From Gemmiger sp. (lineage in GTDB: Bacteria; Bacillota; Clostridia; Oscillospirales; Ruminococcaceae), in the NCBI GenBank assembly GCA_028710135.1, contig JAQUSS010000007.1, positions 1-43,453 of the forward strand: a stretch of DNA of 43,453 nucleotides. Direction: 5' to 3'. Numbering within the stretch: position 1 is the stretch's first letter; each line of letters starts with the position of its first letter. Below, piece after piece: positions 9,410 through 17,919 of the stretch. The notes beneath the pieces were generated by a model that made no database searches, was not told the origin of the DNA, and was given only the letters and a program-made list of their open reading frames with translations. Position numbers and translations under genes: made by a program.

Positions 9410-10336
9410 ATGCAAAAACTTCCCATCCTTGTGGTGATGGCGGCCGGTATGGGCAGCCGATACGGTGGCCTGAAGCAAATTGACCCGGTAGGCCCCGCCG
9501 GGGAGGCCATTTTGGATTATAGCCTGTACGATGCCCGCCGTGCCGGGTTTAAAACGGTAGTTTTCATCATCAAGCATGAAATTGAGGAAGCCTTCAAGGC
9601 CAGCGTGGGGGTGCGGGCGGCGCGGGCCGGCTTTGAAGTTCGCTACGCCTACCAGCAGCTTGAAAACCTGCCCGATGGGTTTTCGGTTCCGGCGGGGCGG
9701 GCCAAGCCCTGGGGCACCGCCCACGCAATTTTGGCTGCCGAGAAGGAGATTGATGCCCCCTTTGCGGTCATCAATGCCGACGATTACTACGGCCCCGCTT
9801 GCTTCCGCTTGATTTTTGACTACTTAACCACCCATGCGGATGGTGCGCGGTATGCGTGGTCGATGGTGGGCTTTTTGCTAAAAAATACCGTGAGCGAGAA
9901 CGGCGCGGTTTCCCGCGGGGTCTGTGTGACCGATGCCGACAGCAACCTGGTATCGGTTACCGAGCGCACCCGCATTGAGCAGGCCGGGGGCAGCATCCGC
10001 TACACCGAGGATGACGGTGCCACCTGGCACGACCTGCCGCCCGAAACCCTGGTATCCATGAACCTTTGGGGCTTTACCCCCGCCTTTGTGGCCGAGGCCA
10101 AGGCCGGTTTTGCCGCATTTTTGGCAAAAAACCTGCCCACCAACCCCCTAAAGGCCGAATACTACCTGCCCAGCGTGGTATCGGCCCAATTGGCGGCGGG
10201 CCGCGCCAATGTGCACCTGCTGGCAAGCCCCGATAAATGGTATGGCATCACCTACCGGGAGGATAAACCCGGCCTGGTGGCCGCCCTGCAAACGATGGCC
10301 GCCGAGGGCCTTTACCCCACCGACCGCCTATTTTAA
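9410..10336 (+). CDS. Sugar-phosphate nucleotidyltransferase family protein
   Basis: LPILVVMAAGMGSRYGGLKQIDPVGPAGEAILDYSLYDARRAGF; INADDYYG; SMNLWGF. RBS AAAAAGGAG upstream. Confidence 0.85.
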   Translation: MQKLPILVVMAAGMGSRYGGLKQIDPVGPAGEAILDYSLYDARRAGFKTVVFIIKHEIEEAFKASVGVRAARAGFEVRYAYQQLENLPDGFSVPAGRAKPWGTAHAILAAEKEIDAPFAVINADDYYGPACFRLIFDYLTTHADGARYAWSMVGFLLKNTVSENGAVSRGVCVTDADSNLVSVTERTRIEQAGGSIRYTEDDGATWHDLPPETLVSMNLWGFTPAFVAEAKAGFAAFLAKNLPTNPLKAEYYLPSVVSAQLAAGRANVHLLASPDKWYGITYREDKPGLVAALQTMAAEGLYPTDRLF

Positions 10337-10381
10337 AATTTAAAAATTCCAGAATTTTAGAATTTTAGAAATTTGGGAGTT

Positions 10382-10443
10382 GCCAAAAAGCCAGGCTCCC
10401 TGCCACCGTTTTGGTGGGCAGGAGGCCTGGCTTTTTGTTGGCA
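10382..10443. terminator. Long inverted-repeat terminator
   Basis: GCCAAAAAGCCAGGCTCCCTGCCACC-GTTTT-GGTGGGCAGGAGGCCTGGCTTTTTGTTGGC, between convergent genes. Confidence 0.8.
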
Positions 10444-10542
10444 TAAACTACCGCGCCAACGCACAGCTTTTAAAATTTTCCGCCATTTTCAGAGCTGTGC
10501 GTTCGCCAAAATTCACTAAATTCAAAGCGGTTTTACGGTTTT

Positions 10543-11991
10543 CTATTCCGCCTGCCCGCCCGCACCGCCATCGGGGGGTGCCCATGTAAACATACGTTCC
10601 AGCGCACTTCGCAGCTTTTCGCCCACCCCGTTTGCCAAATCGTTTAGTTTTTCCAGCCGCTCTTCTATCGTGGCCGTTTCCGGGGTGGCATCCTCCGGGG
10701 TGGCGCTCTCAGCGGTAGCATCCTCTGGGGTAGAACTCCCCGCGGTAGCACTTTCGGGCGTAGCAGGCACCGGCACGGCGCTTTCTGGGGTGGCACTCTC
10801 GGGCGTAGCACTTTCAGGCGTGGCAGGCACCGGCGCGGCACTTTCGGGGGTTGCACTCTCCGGCGTGGCATCCTCCGGCGTGGCGCTCTCGGGGGTGGCT
10901 TCACTCCAAAGCAGCGGCTCGGCCTGTTCCTCCTGCAACCCCTCGGCAGGTATTTCGGGGGCGGCTTCGGGCGCAGCTTCCGGGGTGGCCGCTTCGGGCG
11001 CAGCCTCCGGCGTGGCCGCTTCGGGCGTGGCGCTCTCGGGCGTGGCCGCTTCCGGCGTGGCGCTCTCGGGCGTGGCGGGGGCTGTCACCGTCAGGCGGCA
11101 GGCGGCGGTTTTATCCCCTGCCGTGGCGGTAATGTCCACCGCCCCGGCGGCCAGGGCCGTCACATAGCCATCCTGCGTCACCGTGGCAACGGCAGGGTCG
11201 CTGCTCTGCCATTGCAGGGCGGGGGTGTTTTCCCCCATCGGCTGCGGCTGCACGGCTGCCGCCAGCACCATCCGCTCCCCCTGTTCAAGGGCAAGCGCGG
11301 CGCGGCTCAACACAACACTTTGCACGGCATCCCCCACAGAAACGGCGCAGGTCGCCGTGAGGGAGGTGCCCTCCACGCTGGCAACCACCGCAGTTTCGCC
11401 GGTGGCAACGCCCCGCACCACGCCCGAAGGATCCACCACGGCAATGGTTTCATCCAGCGAGGTATAGCGCACGGCCCCGCCCGCCTCGGTGCCGTAACCG
11501 GCATAGCCAATTTGGGTATTCAGCGGCTGGGCCTGCCCCACCGGCAGGGCCAGCGTTTGGTCAATCGATAGGCTATCGGGCAAAGCGACCACCGTAACGG
11601 CAACCTCGTAGGTGGCATCCAGCGCATCGCACCGCACCCGCACCACGGCCATGCCGGGGGCCTTGGCGGTAAGTAAGCCACTCTCGTCCACCCGCACCAC
11701 GCCGGGGGCGCTGCTTGTAAAATCGAGCGAGAAGTTTTCGCTCCCCTCCAGCGCCGCCAGGGCGGCGGTTACGGTGGCGGCATCCGGCTCCTGCCCCTGG
11801 TAGCGGGCGGCCTGCAACAGCGGGTAGGTTTGGCCGGGGGCTAGGTCAATGTTGCTGGGCAGGCTAAAATCTGCCGCGCTGCACCCGCACAGCCCCATCA
11901 CCAGGGCCGCCAGCAGGCCCAGCAGCCCCAGCTTCCACATTTTGCTGTTTTTAAAAATTCCGGCTTCACCATGTTTATAACCATGCTTCAT
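10543..11991 (-). CDS. Big2 (bacterial Ig-like) domain lipoprotein with ATPE(S/A/D) repeat stalk
   Basis: MKHGYKHGEAGIFKNSKMWKLGLLGLLAALVMGLCGCSAAD lipobox; repeated SSAPGVVRVDESGLLTAKAPGMAVVRV, TSLDETIAVVDPSGVVRGVATGETAVVAS, SSDPAVATVTQDGYVTALAAGAVDITATAG Big2 modules; C-terminal ATPES tandem repeats. GGAGGG RBS upstream of ATG 11991. Confidence 0.8.
   Translation of the reverse strand: MKHGYKHGEAGIFKNSKMWKLGLLGLLAALVMGLCGCSAADFSLPSNIDLAPGQTYPLLQAARYQGQEPDAATVTAALAALEGSENFSLDFTSSAPGVVRVDESGLLTAKAPGMAVVRVRCDALDATYEVAVTVVALPDSLSIDQTLALPVGQAQPLNTQIGYAGYGTEAGGAVRYTSLDETIAVVDPSGVVRGVATGETAVVASVEGTSLTATCAVSVGDAVQSVVLSRAALALEQGERMVLAAAVQPQPMGENTPALQWQSSDPAVATVTQDGYVTALAAGAVDITATAGDKTAACRLTVTAPATPESATPEAATPESATPEAATPEAAPEAATPEAAPEAAPEIPAEGLQEEQAEPLLWSEATPESATPEDATPESATPESAAPVPATPESATPESATPESAVPVPATPESATAGSSTPEDATAESATPEDATPETATIEERLEKLNDLANGVGEKLRSALERMFTWAPPDGGAGGQAE
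10670..11085 (-). repeat. 15-nt tandem coding repeats (ATPES/ATPEA/ATPED units)
   Basis: Degenerate 15-nt units repeated in frame in the lipoprotein gene, interrupted by a short non-repeat segment (GLQEEQAEPLLWSE). Confidence 0.85.
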
Positions 11992-12339
11992 TTGAACGGC
12001 CCTCCGCTTTACCACTACGCTTTCACGTTTTTTATCGTCTTCCACCATCCTGCCCCGGCAATTGGGTACAGATATTTATACTATACCGCCCCGCCGGGCA
12101 ATTTGCAAGCCAAAACCTGCGGTATTTCGCCTTTTCCGGCGGGTTTTGCCCTCATTTCCCTCGCAAATCCTGCGGCAGCGCCGCGCAATTTCCGCCCGGC
12201 GGCCCGGCGTTTGCCCCGCACCGGAATTGTGCGGTATTGCCCCAAACATTCACACAAATATTGCCGCTTTTGTGGTATACTGTATTTGTATATACCAATA
12301 CGCAAAATCTACGCAAAAACAACACCAAGGGGGCACAAC

Positions 12340-13248
12340 ATGGTCGATATCACCCTTTTGGGCTGCGGCGGCACCCAGCCGCTGCCCGACCGTGCGCTGG
12401 CAAGCCTGTGCATTACCACGGGCGGCACCACCACCCTGATTGATTGTGGCGAGGGTACCCAGGCCGCCGCCCGCCGGTGGGGCATCAGCATTTTTAAAAT
12501 TGATGCCGTGCTGCTCACCCATTTCCATGGCGACCATATCTTTGGCATACCCGGGCTGTGGCAAACCATGGCCGGGCTGAGCCGCACCGCGCCACTGCTG
12601 ATGGCGGGCCCGCCGGGGCTGGATGCCTTGCTGCAAACCTTTTACCGGGTGGCCGGCCCCCTGCCCTTTGCCATACGTACGGTGGAGCTGGCAGGCTGCC
12701 GGGGCAGCTTTGCGGTGCCCGGGGGGCTGATAACGGCCTTCCCCGCCAAGCACCGGGTACCCTGCTGCGGCTACCGCTATACCCTGCCCCGCGCCGGCCG
12801 GTTTGACCCTGCCCGCGCCCGCGCCGCCCAAATTCCCCTGCCCTACTGGGGCATTTTGCAAAAAGGGGAATGTGTTGGCGGCTTTGCCCCGGCCGATGTG
12901 CTGGGCCCGCCCCGCCGGGGGATCCAGGTGGTATACGCCACCGATACCCGCCCCTGCGCCGCCGTGGCCAACGCCGCCGCGGATGCCGATTTGCTGTGTA
13001 TGGATGCAACCTATGCCGGTGAGGAGGACGCAGCCAAGGCCAAGCTGTATGGCCACGCCACCTGCCGCCAGGCCGGGCAAACCGCCGCCAAGGCGGGTGT
13101 GCGGCGGCTGTGGCTGACCCACTATAGCGCCGCCGTGGTGGATACCGCCCCCGGCCTTGCCGCCGCGCAGGCGGTGTTCCCCACCGCCGAGGCCGGGTTT
13201 GACGGTAAGCGCGTATCCCTGAATTTTGACGAGGAAACGCCAAAATAA
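12340..13248 (+). CDS. rnz: Ribonuclease Z (MBL fold)
   Basis: MVDITLLGCGGTQPLPDRALASLCITTGGTTTLIDCGEGTQAAARRWGISIFKIDAVLLTHFHGDHIFGIPGL; VVYATDTRPC; LTHYSA. ATG 12340 gives 303 codons. Confidence 0.92.
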   Translation: MVDITLLGCGGTQPLPDRALASLCITTGGTTTLIDCGEGTQAAARRWGISIFKIDAVLLTHFHGDHIFGIPGLWQTMAGLSRTAPLLMAGPPGLDALLQTFYRVAGPLPFAIRTVELAGCRGSFAVPGGLITAFPAKHRVPCCGYRYTLPRAGRFDPARARAAQIPLPYWGILQKGECVGGFAPADVLGPPRRGIQVVYATDTRPCAAVANAAADADLLCMDATYAGEEDAAKAKLYGHATCRQAGQTAAKAGVRRLWLTHYSAAVVDTAPGLAAAQAVFPTAEAGFDGKRVSLNFDEETPK

Positions 13249-13269
13249 TAACATAAGGATGTGTTTTTG

Positions 13270-13629
13270 ATGGTACACAAGCACGATGAACTCTCCCCCA
13301 GTATCGTTCACAATATGCGGGGCGGCACCGGCGATGTTGCCCTTACCCGCCTGTTCCAGCCCGAGGAGTATGAAAGCCCCCTCCCGATGGTTGCGCGGCT
13401 GCGGCTGCCGCCGGGGGCAAGCATCGGCTACCACCAGCACGAGGGCGAGGAAGAAATCATCACCGTCATTTCGGGCGTGGCCGATTATAGCGATGATGGC
13501 GGCACCATCACCCTGCACGCCGGGGATTGCTGCCTTTGCAAAAGCGGGCACAGCCACAGCATCTGCAACGCCATTGAAACGGACGATTTGCAGCTGTTTG
13601 CCGTGGTTGCGGCGGTGGCCGGCAAGTGA
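13270..13629 (+). CDS. Cupin domain-containing protein
   Basis: RLRLPPGASIGYHQHEGEEEIITVISGVADYSDDGGTITLHAGDCCLCKSGHSHSICNA: cupin motifs 1 and 2. ATG 13270 suits AAGGA spacing. Confidence 0.85.
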   Translation: MVHKHDELSPSIVHNMRGGTGDVALTRLFQPEEYESPLPMVARLRLPPGASIGYHQHEGEEEIITVISGVADYSDDGGTITLHAGDCCLCKSGHSHSICNAIETDDLQLFAVVAAVAGK

Positions 13630-14012
13630 AAACGCCGCCACGCCGCTCCGTTTTCCTCACCGGGCAGGCCGGGCGGCGGGCCGGGATGCTGTTTACCCTG
13701 GCCGTGCTGGCGGTGGCCGGGGGGCTATTTTGGCTGGCGGGGCGGGGCAAAGCGCCCGGTGGGGTGGCCGTAATCCGCTATGGGCAGCCCGCCCAAACGC
13801 TTCGCGTCCCCCTCAACCAGGAGGAGCGCTACACCCTAACCTCCAACGGCTACACCATCCACCTGGAGGTAAAGGCAGGGGCCATCGCCTTTGTGGATAG
13901 CCCCTGCCCCGACCATACCTGCGAAACCTTTGGCTGGCTGCACGCCACCGGCGATTGGGCCGCCTGCCTGCCCGCCCGCGCCACCGTTACCATTGAGGAG
14001 GGCGCGCCCTAA
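13626..14012 (+). CDS. NusG domain II-containing membrane-anchored protein
   Basis: N-terminal TM segment, then VAVIRYGQPAQTLRVPLNQEERYTLTSNGYTIHLEVKAGAIAFVDSPCPDHTCETFGWLHATGDWAACLP; overlaps the cupin stop (ATGA-like). Confidence 0.8.
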   Translation: MKTPPRRSVFLTGQAGRRAGMLFTLAVLAVAGGLFWLAGRGKAPGGVAVIRYGQPAQTLRVPLNQEERYTLTSNGYTIHLEVKAGAIAFVDSPCPDHTCETFGWLHATGDWAACLPARATVTIEEGAP

Positions 14013-14074
14013 TTTCTAATTTGCCACCCTACACGGCCTATACGGCCACACGCCCTTCCACAGAAAGGACACCG

Positions 14075-14572
14075 ATGAACGCAACCTACAAGCAAGTTAC
14101 CAAAGCCCGCTATATCGCCCAGGTATCGGCCCTGGCCGAAGAAATTTTTGTTGCCCACTACCGCAAGCTGACCCCCAAGGTGGCCGCCGCCCTGGCCGCG
14201 CGCTACCAAAGCGTGGATTTGACCGATGAGGAGATTCACGCCGGGGTCAACTATTTTTTGGTTTACCTTGGCAGCGAAGCCGTGGGCTATTTTGCCCTGG
14301 ACCTTTCGCCGGCCGGCGCCCTGCAAATCACCCGGCTGTTTTTAAAAGAAAATGTTCGTGGCCGGGGCATTGGCCGGGATATTTTGGCCGCTGCCCACAA
14401 ATTGGCCGAGGGCGATAACCGCAGCCGCCTGTTTTTGCAGCTTTGGGCCAAGGATTTAAAGGCCGTGGCCTTCTGCAAAAAACGTGGCTTCCGCCTTGCC
14501 GAAACGGTGCCGATGGAGGTTTTGCCCGGCACCACGCTGGATATTTCCACCTGGGAAAAGCTTTGGCGCTGA
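14075..14572 (+). CDS. GNAT family N-acetyltransferase
   Basis: ITRLFLKENVRGRGIGRDILAAAHKLA...AVAFCKKRGFRLAETVPMEV; RBS AGAAAGGA. Confidence 0.85.
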   Translation: MNATYKQVTKARYIAQVSALAEEIFVAHYRKLTPKVAAALAARYQSVDLTDEEIHAGVNYFLVYLGSEAVGYFALDLSPAGALQITRLFLKENVRGRGIGRDILAAAHKLAEGDNRSRLFLQLWAKDLKAVAFCKKRGFRLAETVPMEVLPGTTLDISTWEKLWR

Positions 14573-14647
14573 TTGGCCCGCCGGTGCGCGCCCCACGGCC
14601 CGCACTGCCCAACATTTGCCTTTCCCGTTTTTTCAAGGAGAACACCC

Positions 14648-16081
14648 ATGAACAATGAACATCTTTTGCAAACCCTGCTTGAACATTACACCGCGCAAAA
14701 GCTGTACCCCATGCATATGCCGGGCCACAAACGCCGCCTGGCCCCCGCGCCCGGCCTGCCCTACCGGTGGGATGTAACCGAGCTGCCCGGCACCGATAAC
14801 CTGCACGATGCCCACGATATTTTGGAGCAGGCCATGCAGCGCACCGCCAACCTTTGGGGCGCGCGGCGCAGCTGGTACCTTGTAAACGGCAGCACCTGCG
14901 GCATTTTGGCCGGGGTTCGGGCCTTGGCCCCCCTGGGCAGCGAGGTAATTGCGGCCCGCAACTGCCACAAATCGGTTTACCACGCCATTGAGCTGGGTGC
15001 GCTTACGGCCCATTGGGTCACCCCGCCCATCGATAGCAGCTTTGGCGTTTACGGCAGTGTGCCCCCGCAGGATATTGCCGCCGCGCTGGAAGCCCACCCG
15101 GCGGCCCGCTGCGTAATTTTAACCAGCCCCACCTACGAGGGGGTCATCAGCGATATTGCGATGATTGCCCGCATCTGCCACGACCATAACGTGCCCCTGC
15201 TGGTGGATGAAGCCCACGGTGCCCACCTGGGCCTGTACCCCGGGTGGGAGGGTGGCGCGCTGGCGGGCGGGGCCGATGTGGTGGTGCACAGCCCCCACAA
15301 AACCCTGCCCAGCATGACCCAAACCGCCCTTTTGCACTGGAATGGCGATTTGGCCGACCCTGACGAGCTGGCCCGCCAGCTGGAGGTGTTTGAAACCAGC
15401 TCCCCCTCCTACCCGCTGCTGGCCTCCCTGGATGGCTGCACCGGGCTGCTGCAGGGCCGTGGGCGGGAGCTGTTTGCCGCCTGGGCCGAATGGCTGAACC
15501 GCTTTGACCGCCGCGCTTTTGATTTGCGCCACCTGCGGGTGCTTTGCTATGGCGGCGATAACTGCCACAACCACCCCAAATTTTACCGGCACGACCGTAG
15601 CAAGCTGCTAATCAGCACCCGCCAAACCGATTGGACGGCCCCCCAGCTTGCCACCGCCCTGCGGGAGCAGTGCAAGTTTGAAACCGAAATGACCTGTGGG
15701 GAAAATGTTCTTGCCATGTCCAGCCCCTGCGATGGCGCGGCGCTTGACCATTTTGCCTCGGCCCTGCTGGCGCTTGACCGCACGGTGGGCATCCGCCCGG
15801 CGGCCGATATTGTACCCCTGCCCCAGCCCGGCCCGGCCCGCTGCACCATTGCCGAGGCCCTGCACCAGCGCGATAAATTTAAGGTGGTGCCCCTGAACGA
15901 GGCCGCGGGCTGCGTTGCCGCCGAGTATGTGTGGGCCTACCCACCCGGCGTGCCGCTGGTTGCCCCGGGCGAGCAGATACCCTTAGCATTTACCCGCGCC
16001 TGCACTGACCTTGGCTATATTGGCACCACCCTGCACCACACCGGCACCAAAACCCCCAATACCATGCGGGTACTGGGTTGA
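14648..16081 (+). CDS. Orn/Lys/Arg decarboxylase family (PLP-dependent, fold type I)
   Basis: YPMHMPGHKRR..DVTELPGTDNLHDAHDILEQAMQRTANLWGARRSWYLVNGSTCGILA..LVDEAHGAHLG..VVHSPHKTLPSMTQTALLH (PLP lysine). Confidence 0.92.
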   Translation: MNNEHLLQTLLEHYTAQKLYPMHMPGHKRRLAPAPGLPYRWDVTELPGTDNLHDAHDILEQAMQRTANLWGARRSWYLVNGSTCGILAGVRALAPLGSEVIAARNCHKSVYHAIELGALTAHWVTPPIDSSFGVYGSVPPQDIAAALEAHPAARCVILTSPTYEGVISDIAMIARICHDHNVPLLVDEAHGAHLGLYPGWEGGALAGGADVVVHSPHKTLPSMTQTALLHWNGDLADPDELARQLEVFETSSPSYPLLASLDGCTGLLQGRGRELFAAWAEWLNRFDRRAFDLRHLRVLCYGGDNCHNHPKFYRHDRSKLLISTRQTDWTAPQLATALREQCKFETEMTCGENVLAMSSPCDGAALDHFASALLALDRTVGIRPAADIVPLPQPGPARCTIAEALHQRDKFKVVPLNEAAGCVAAEYVWAYPPGVPLVAPGEQIPLAFTRACTDLGYIGTTLHHTGTKTPNTMRVLG

Positions 16082-16107
16082 CAAACCCCCGCCCCAGCGT
16101 GTACAAT
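16078..16107 (+). promoter_or_regulatory. SigA-type promoter for the SCIFF operon
   Basis: TTGACA (16078-16083), 18 bp, TACAAT (16102-16107). The -35 box overlaps the TGA stop of the decarboxylase gene (16079-16081). Confidence 0.7.
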
Positions 16108-16143
16108 ATAAGTACTTTTTAATGATGAAGGAGTGACTGTCCT

Positions 16144-16293
16144 ATGAAGCATATCCAAACTTTGAACACCCGCGATATGGCCGAAAGCGCCAAGAGCGGC
16201 GGCTGTGGCGAGTGCCAGACCTCTTGCCAGAGCGCCTGCAAAACGAGCTGTGGCATTGCCAACCAGCCCTGCGAGAAAACCAACAAGGACTGA
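16144..16293 (+). CDS. SCIFF (six cysteines in forty-five) ranthipeptide precursor
   Basis: Direct translation: MKHIQTLNTRDMAESAKSGGCGECQTSCQSACKTSCGIANQPCEKTNKD, 49 aa, six Cys, with the SCIFF core GGCGECQTSCQSACKTSC. Too short for the supplied ORF track. AAGGAG RBS; maturase gene downstream. Confidence 0.95.
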   Translation: MKHIQTLNTRDMAESAKSGGCGECQTSCQSACKTSCGIANQPCEKTNKD

Positions 16294-16308
16294 TTTTGCG
16301 GCATTTAC

Positions 16309-16341
16309 GCCGGAATGCCCTGTGCATTCCGGCTATTTTTT
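16309..16341 (+). terminator. Intrinsic terminator/attenuator between SCIFF precursor and maturase
   Basis: GCCGGAATGC-CCTGT-GCATTCCGGC followed by TATTTTTTT. Confidence 0.8.
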
Positions 16342-16451
16342 TGGCCTGTGGGCCGGGGGCAGCGCCCCTGCCCGGCCCCACGCCGCCCCACCCGCGCCAC
16401 CAGGCCGGCCGCAAACCGGCCCCTACATACCATAAAGGAGCCAAAATTTTC

Positions 16452-17918
16452 ATGATCCATCAATACCAACTCGGCGGCTACCATATTGTGCTGGACGTTT
16501 ACAGCGGCAGTGTACACGCCGTGGATGCCCTTGCCTACGATGCCATTGCCCTGGTGGATGCCGGCACCCCGCGCGCCGCTATTGCCCCGGCGCTGCTAAA
16601 AAAATACGCCGCCCACCCCGAGGTTACCCCCGCCGATATTGAAGATTGCCTTGCCGATATCGACGAGCTGACCGCCCAGGGCAAGCTGTTTACCGCCGAT
16701 ACCTACGCCGATAAAGCGTTCGATTTTAAAAACCGCAGCACGGTGGTCAAGGCGCTTTGCCTGCACGTTGCCCACACCTGCAACCTAAACTGCGAATATT
16801 GCTTTGCCGCCCAGGGCAAGTTCCACGGCGAAGCGGGGCTGATGTCGTTTGAAACCGGCAAGCGGGCACTGGATTTTTTGGTTGAAAATTCCGGCACGCG
16901 CCGCAATTTGGAGGTTGATTTTTTTGGCGGCGAACCGCTGATGAACTTTCAGGTATGCAAAGACTTAGTTGCCTATGCCCGCAGCATTGAGGGCGAAAAA
17001 GGCAAAAACTTCCGCTTCACCCTCACCACCAACGGCATCGGCATCACCGATGAAGTCATCGATTGGGCAAACAAAGAGTGCTACAACGTTGTTTTAAGCC
17101 TGGATGGCCGCAAGGAAGTGAACGACCGCTTCCGCAAGGACCTGGCGGGCAACGGCAGCTACGACCGCATTGTTCCCAAATTTCAAAAGTTTGTGGCCGC
17201 CCGCGGGGGCAAAAACTACTATATGCGGGGCACCTTCACCCACCACAACACCGATTTTACCAACGATTTGTTCCATATGGCCGATGACCTTGGCTTTACC
17301 GAGCTTTCGATGGAGCCGGTTGTCAGCAAGCCCGGCGCGCCCGAGGCACTGACCGAGGAAGACCTGCCCCGCCTGTTTGACCAGTACGAGCTGCTGGCAA
17401 ACGATATGCTCCGCCGCGAAAAGGCGGGCGCACCCATCACCTTCTACCATTATATGGTCGATTTGGCGCACGGGCCCTGCATCTACAAGCGCATCTCGGG
17501 CTGTGGCTCGGGCACCGAGTATATGGCCGTTACCCCCTGGGGCGATTTGTACCCCTGCCACCAGTTTGTGGGGGGTGCCGCCTACAAGCTGGGCGATATC
17601 TGGCAGGGGGTAACCAACCCCGCCCTGCGGGATGAATTTAAGCTTTGTAACGTTTATGCCCGGCCCGATTGTAAAGATTGCTGGGCACGGCTCTACTGCT
17701 CGGGCGGGTGCGCGGCCAACGCCCTGCACGCCACCGGCGATATCCACGGCATCTACGAGTACGGCTGCAAGGTGTTCCGCAAACGGATGGAATGCGCCTT
17801 GATGATGAAGGTTGCCGAGAGCCTGGACCCAGCCCTTGCCGCCCGCCGCCCCGCGCCCGATGCCACCACCCCCGCCGCCGAGGAAAACGGCTGCGACAGC
17901 TGCATGGAGGATTGTTGA
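16452..17918 (+). CDS. SCIFF maturase, radical SAM/SPASM (thioether-forming, CcpM-type)
   Basis: LCLHVAHTCNLNCEYCFAAQGKFHGE (CxxxCxxC), VDFFGGEPLMNF, CGSGTEYMAVTPWGDLYPCHQFVG, CKDCWARLYCSGGCAANA (SPASM); directly follows the SCIFF precursor. RBS AAAGGAG. Confidence 0.95.
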   Translation: MIHQYQLGGYHIVLDVYSGSVHAVDALAYDAIALVDAGTPRAAIAPALLKKYAAHPEVTPADIEDCLADIDELTAQGKLFTADTYADKAFDFKNRSTVVKALCLHVAHTCNLNCEYCFAAQGKFHGEAGLMSFETGKRALDFLVENSGTRRNLEVDFFGGEPLMNFQVCKDLVAYARSIEGEKGKNFRFTLTTNGIGITDEVIDWANKECYNVVLSLDGRKEVNDRFRKDLAGNGSYDRIVPKFQKFVAARGGKNYYMRGTFTHHNTDFTNDLFHMADDLGFTELSMEPVVSKPGAPEALTEEDLPRLFDQYELLANDMLRREKAGAPITFYHYMVDLAHGPCIYKRISGCGSGTEYMAVTPWGDLYPCHQFVGGAAYKLGDIWQGVTNPALRDEFKLCNVYARPDCKDCWARLYCSGGCAANALHATGDIHGIYEYGCKVFRKRMECALMMKVAESLDPALAARRPAPDATTPAAEENGCDSCMEDC

Positions 17919-17919
17919 G

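Noticed and set aside
10337-10380. AT-rich tract with AATTTTAG repeats, similar to tracts near 4305-4350 and 14010-14025, as a dispersed repeat family
   Set aside because: Resemblance is weak and compositional; no defined unit or boundaries visible in this window.
10670-11167. + strand ORF of repeated GVALSGVASSGVAL, and possible CRISPR-like periodicity
   Set aside because: It is the antisense of the ATPES coding repeats of the Big2 lipoprotein. Units are 15 nt, degenerate and in frame, without unique spacers, so not CRISPR.
12250-13641. 463-aa minus ORF opposite rnz and the cupin gene
   Set aside because: Antisense shadow; rnz (HFHGDH) and cupin motifs are on the + strand.
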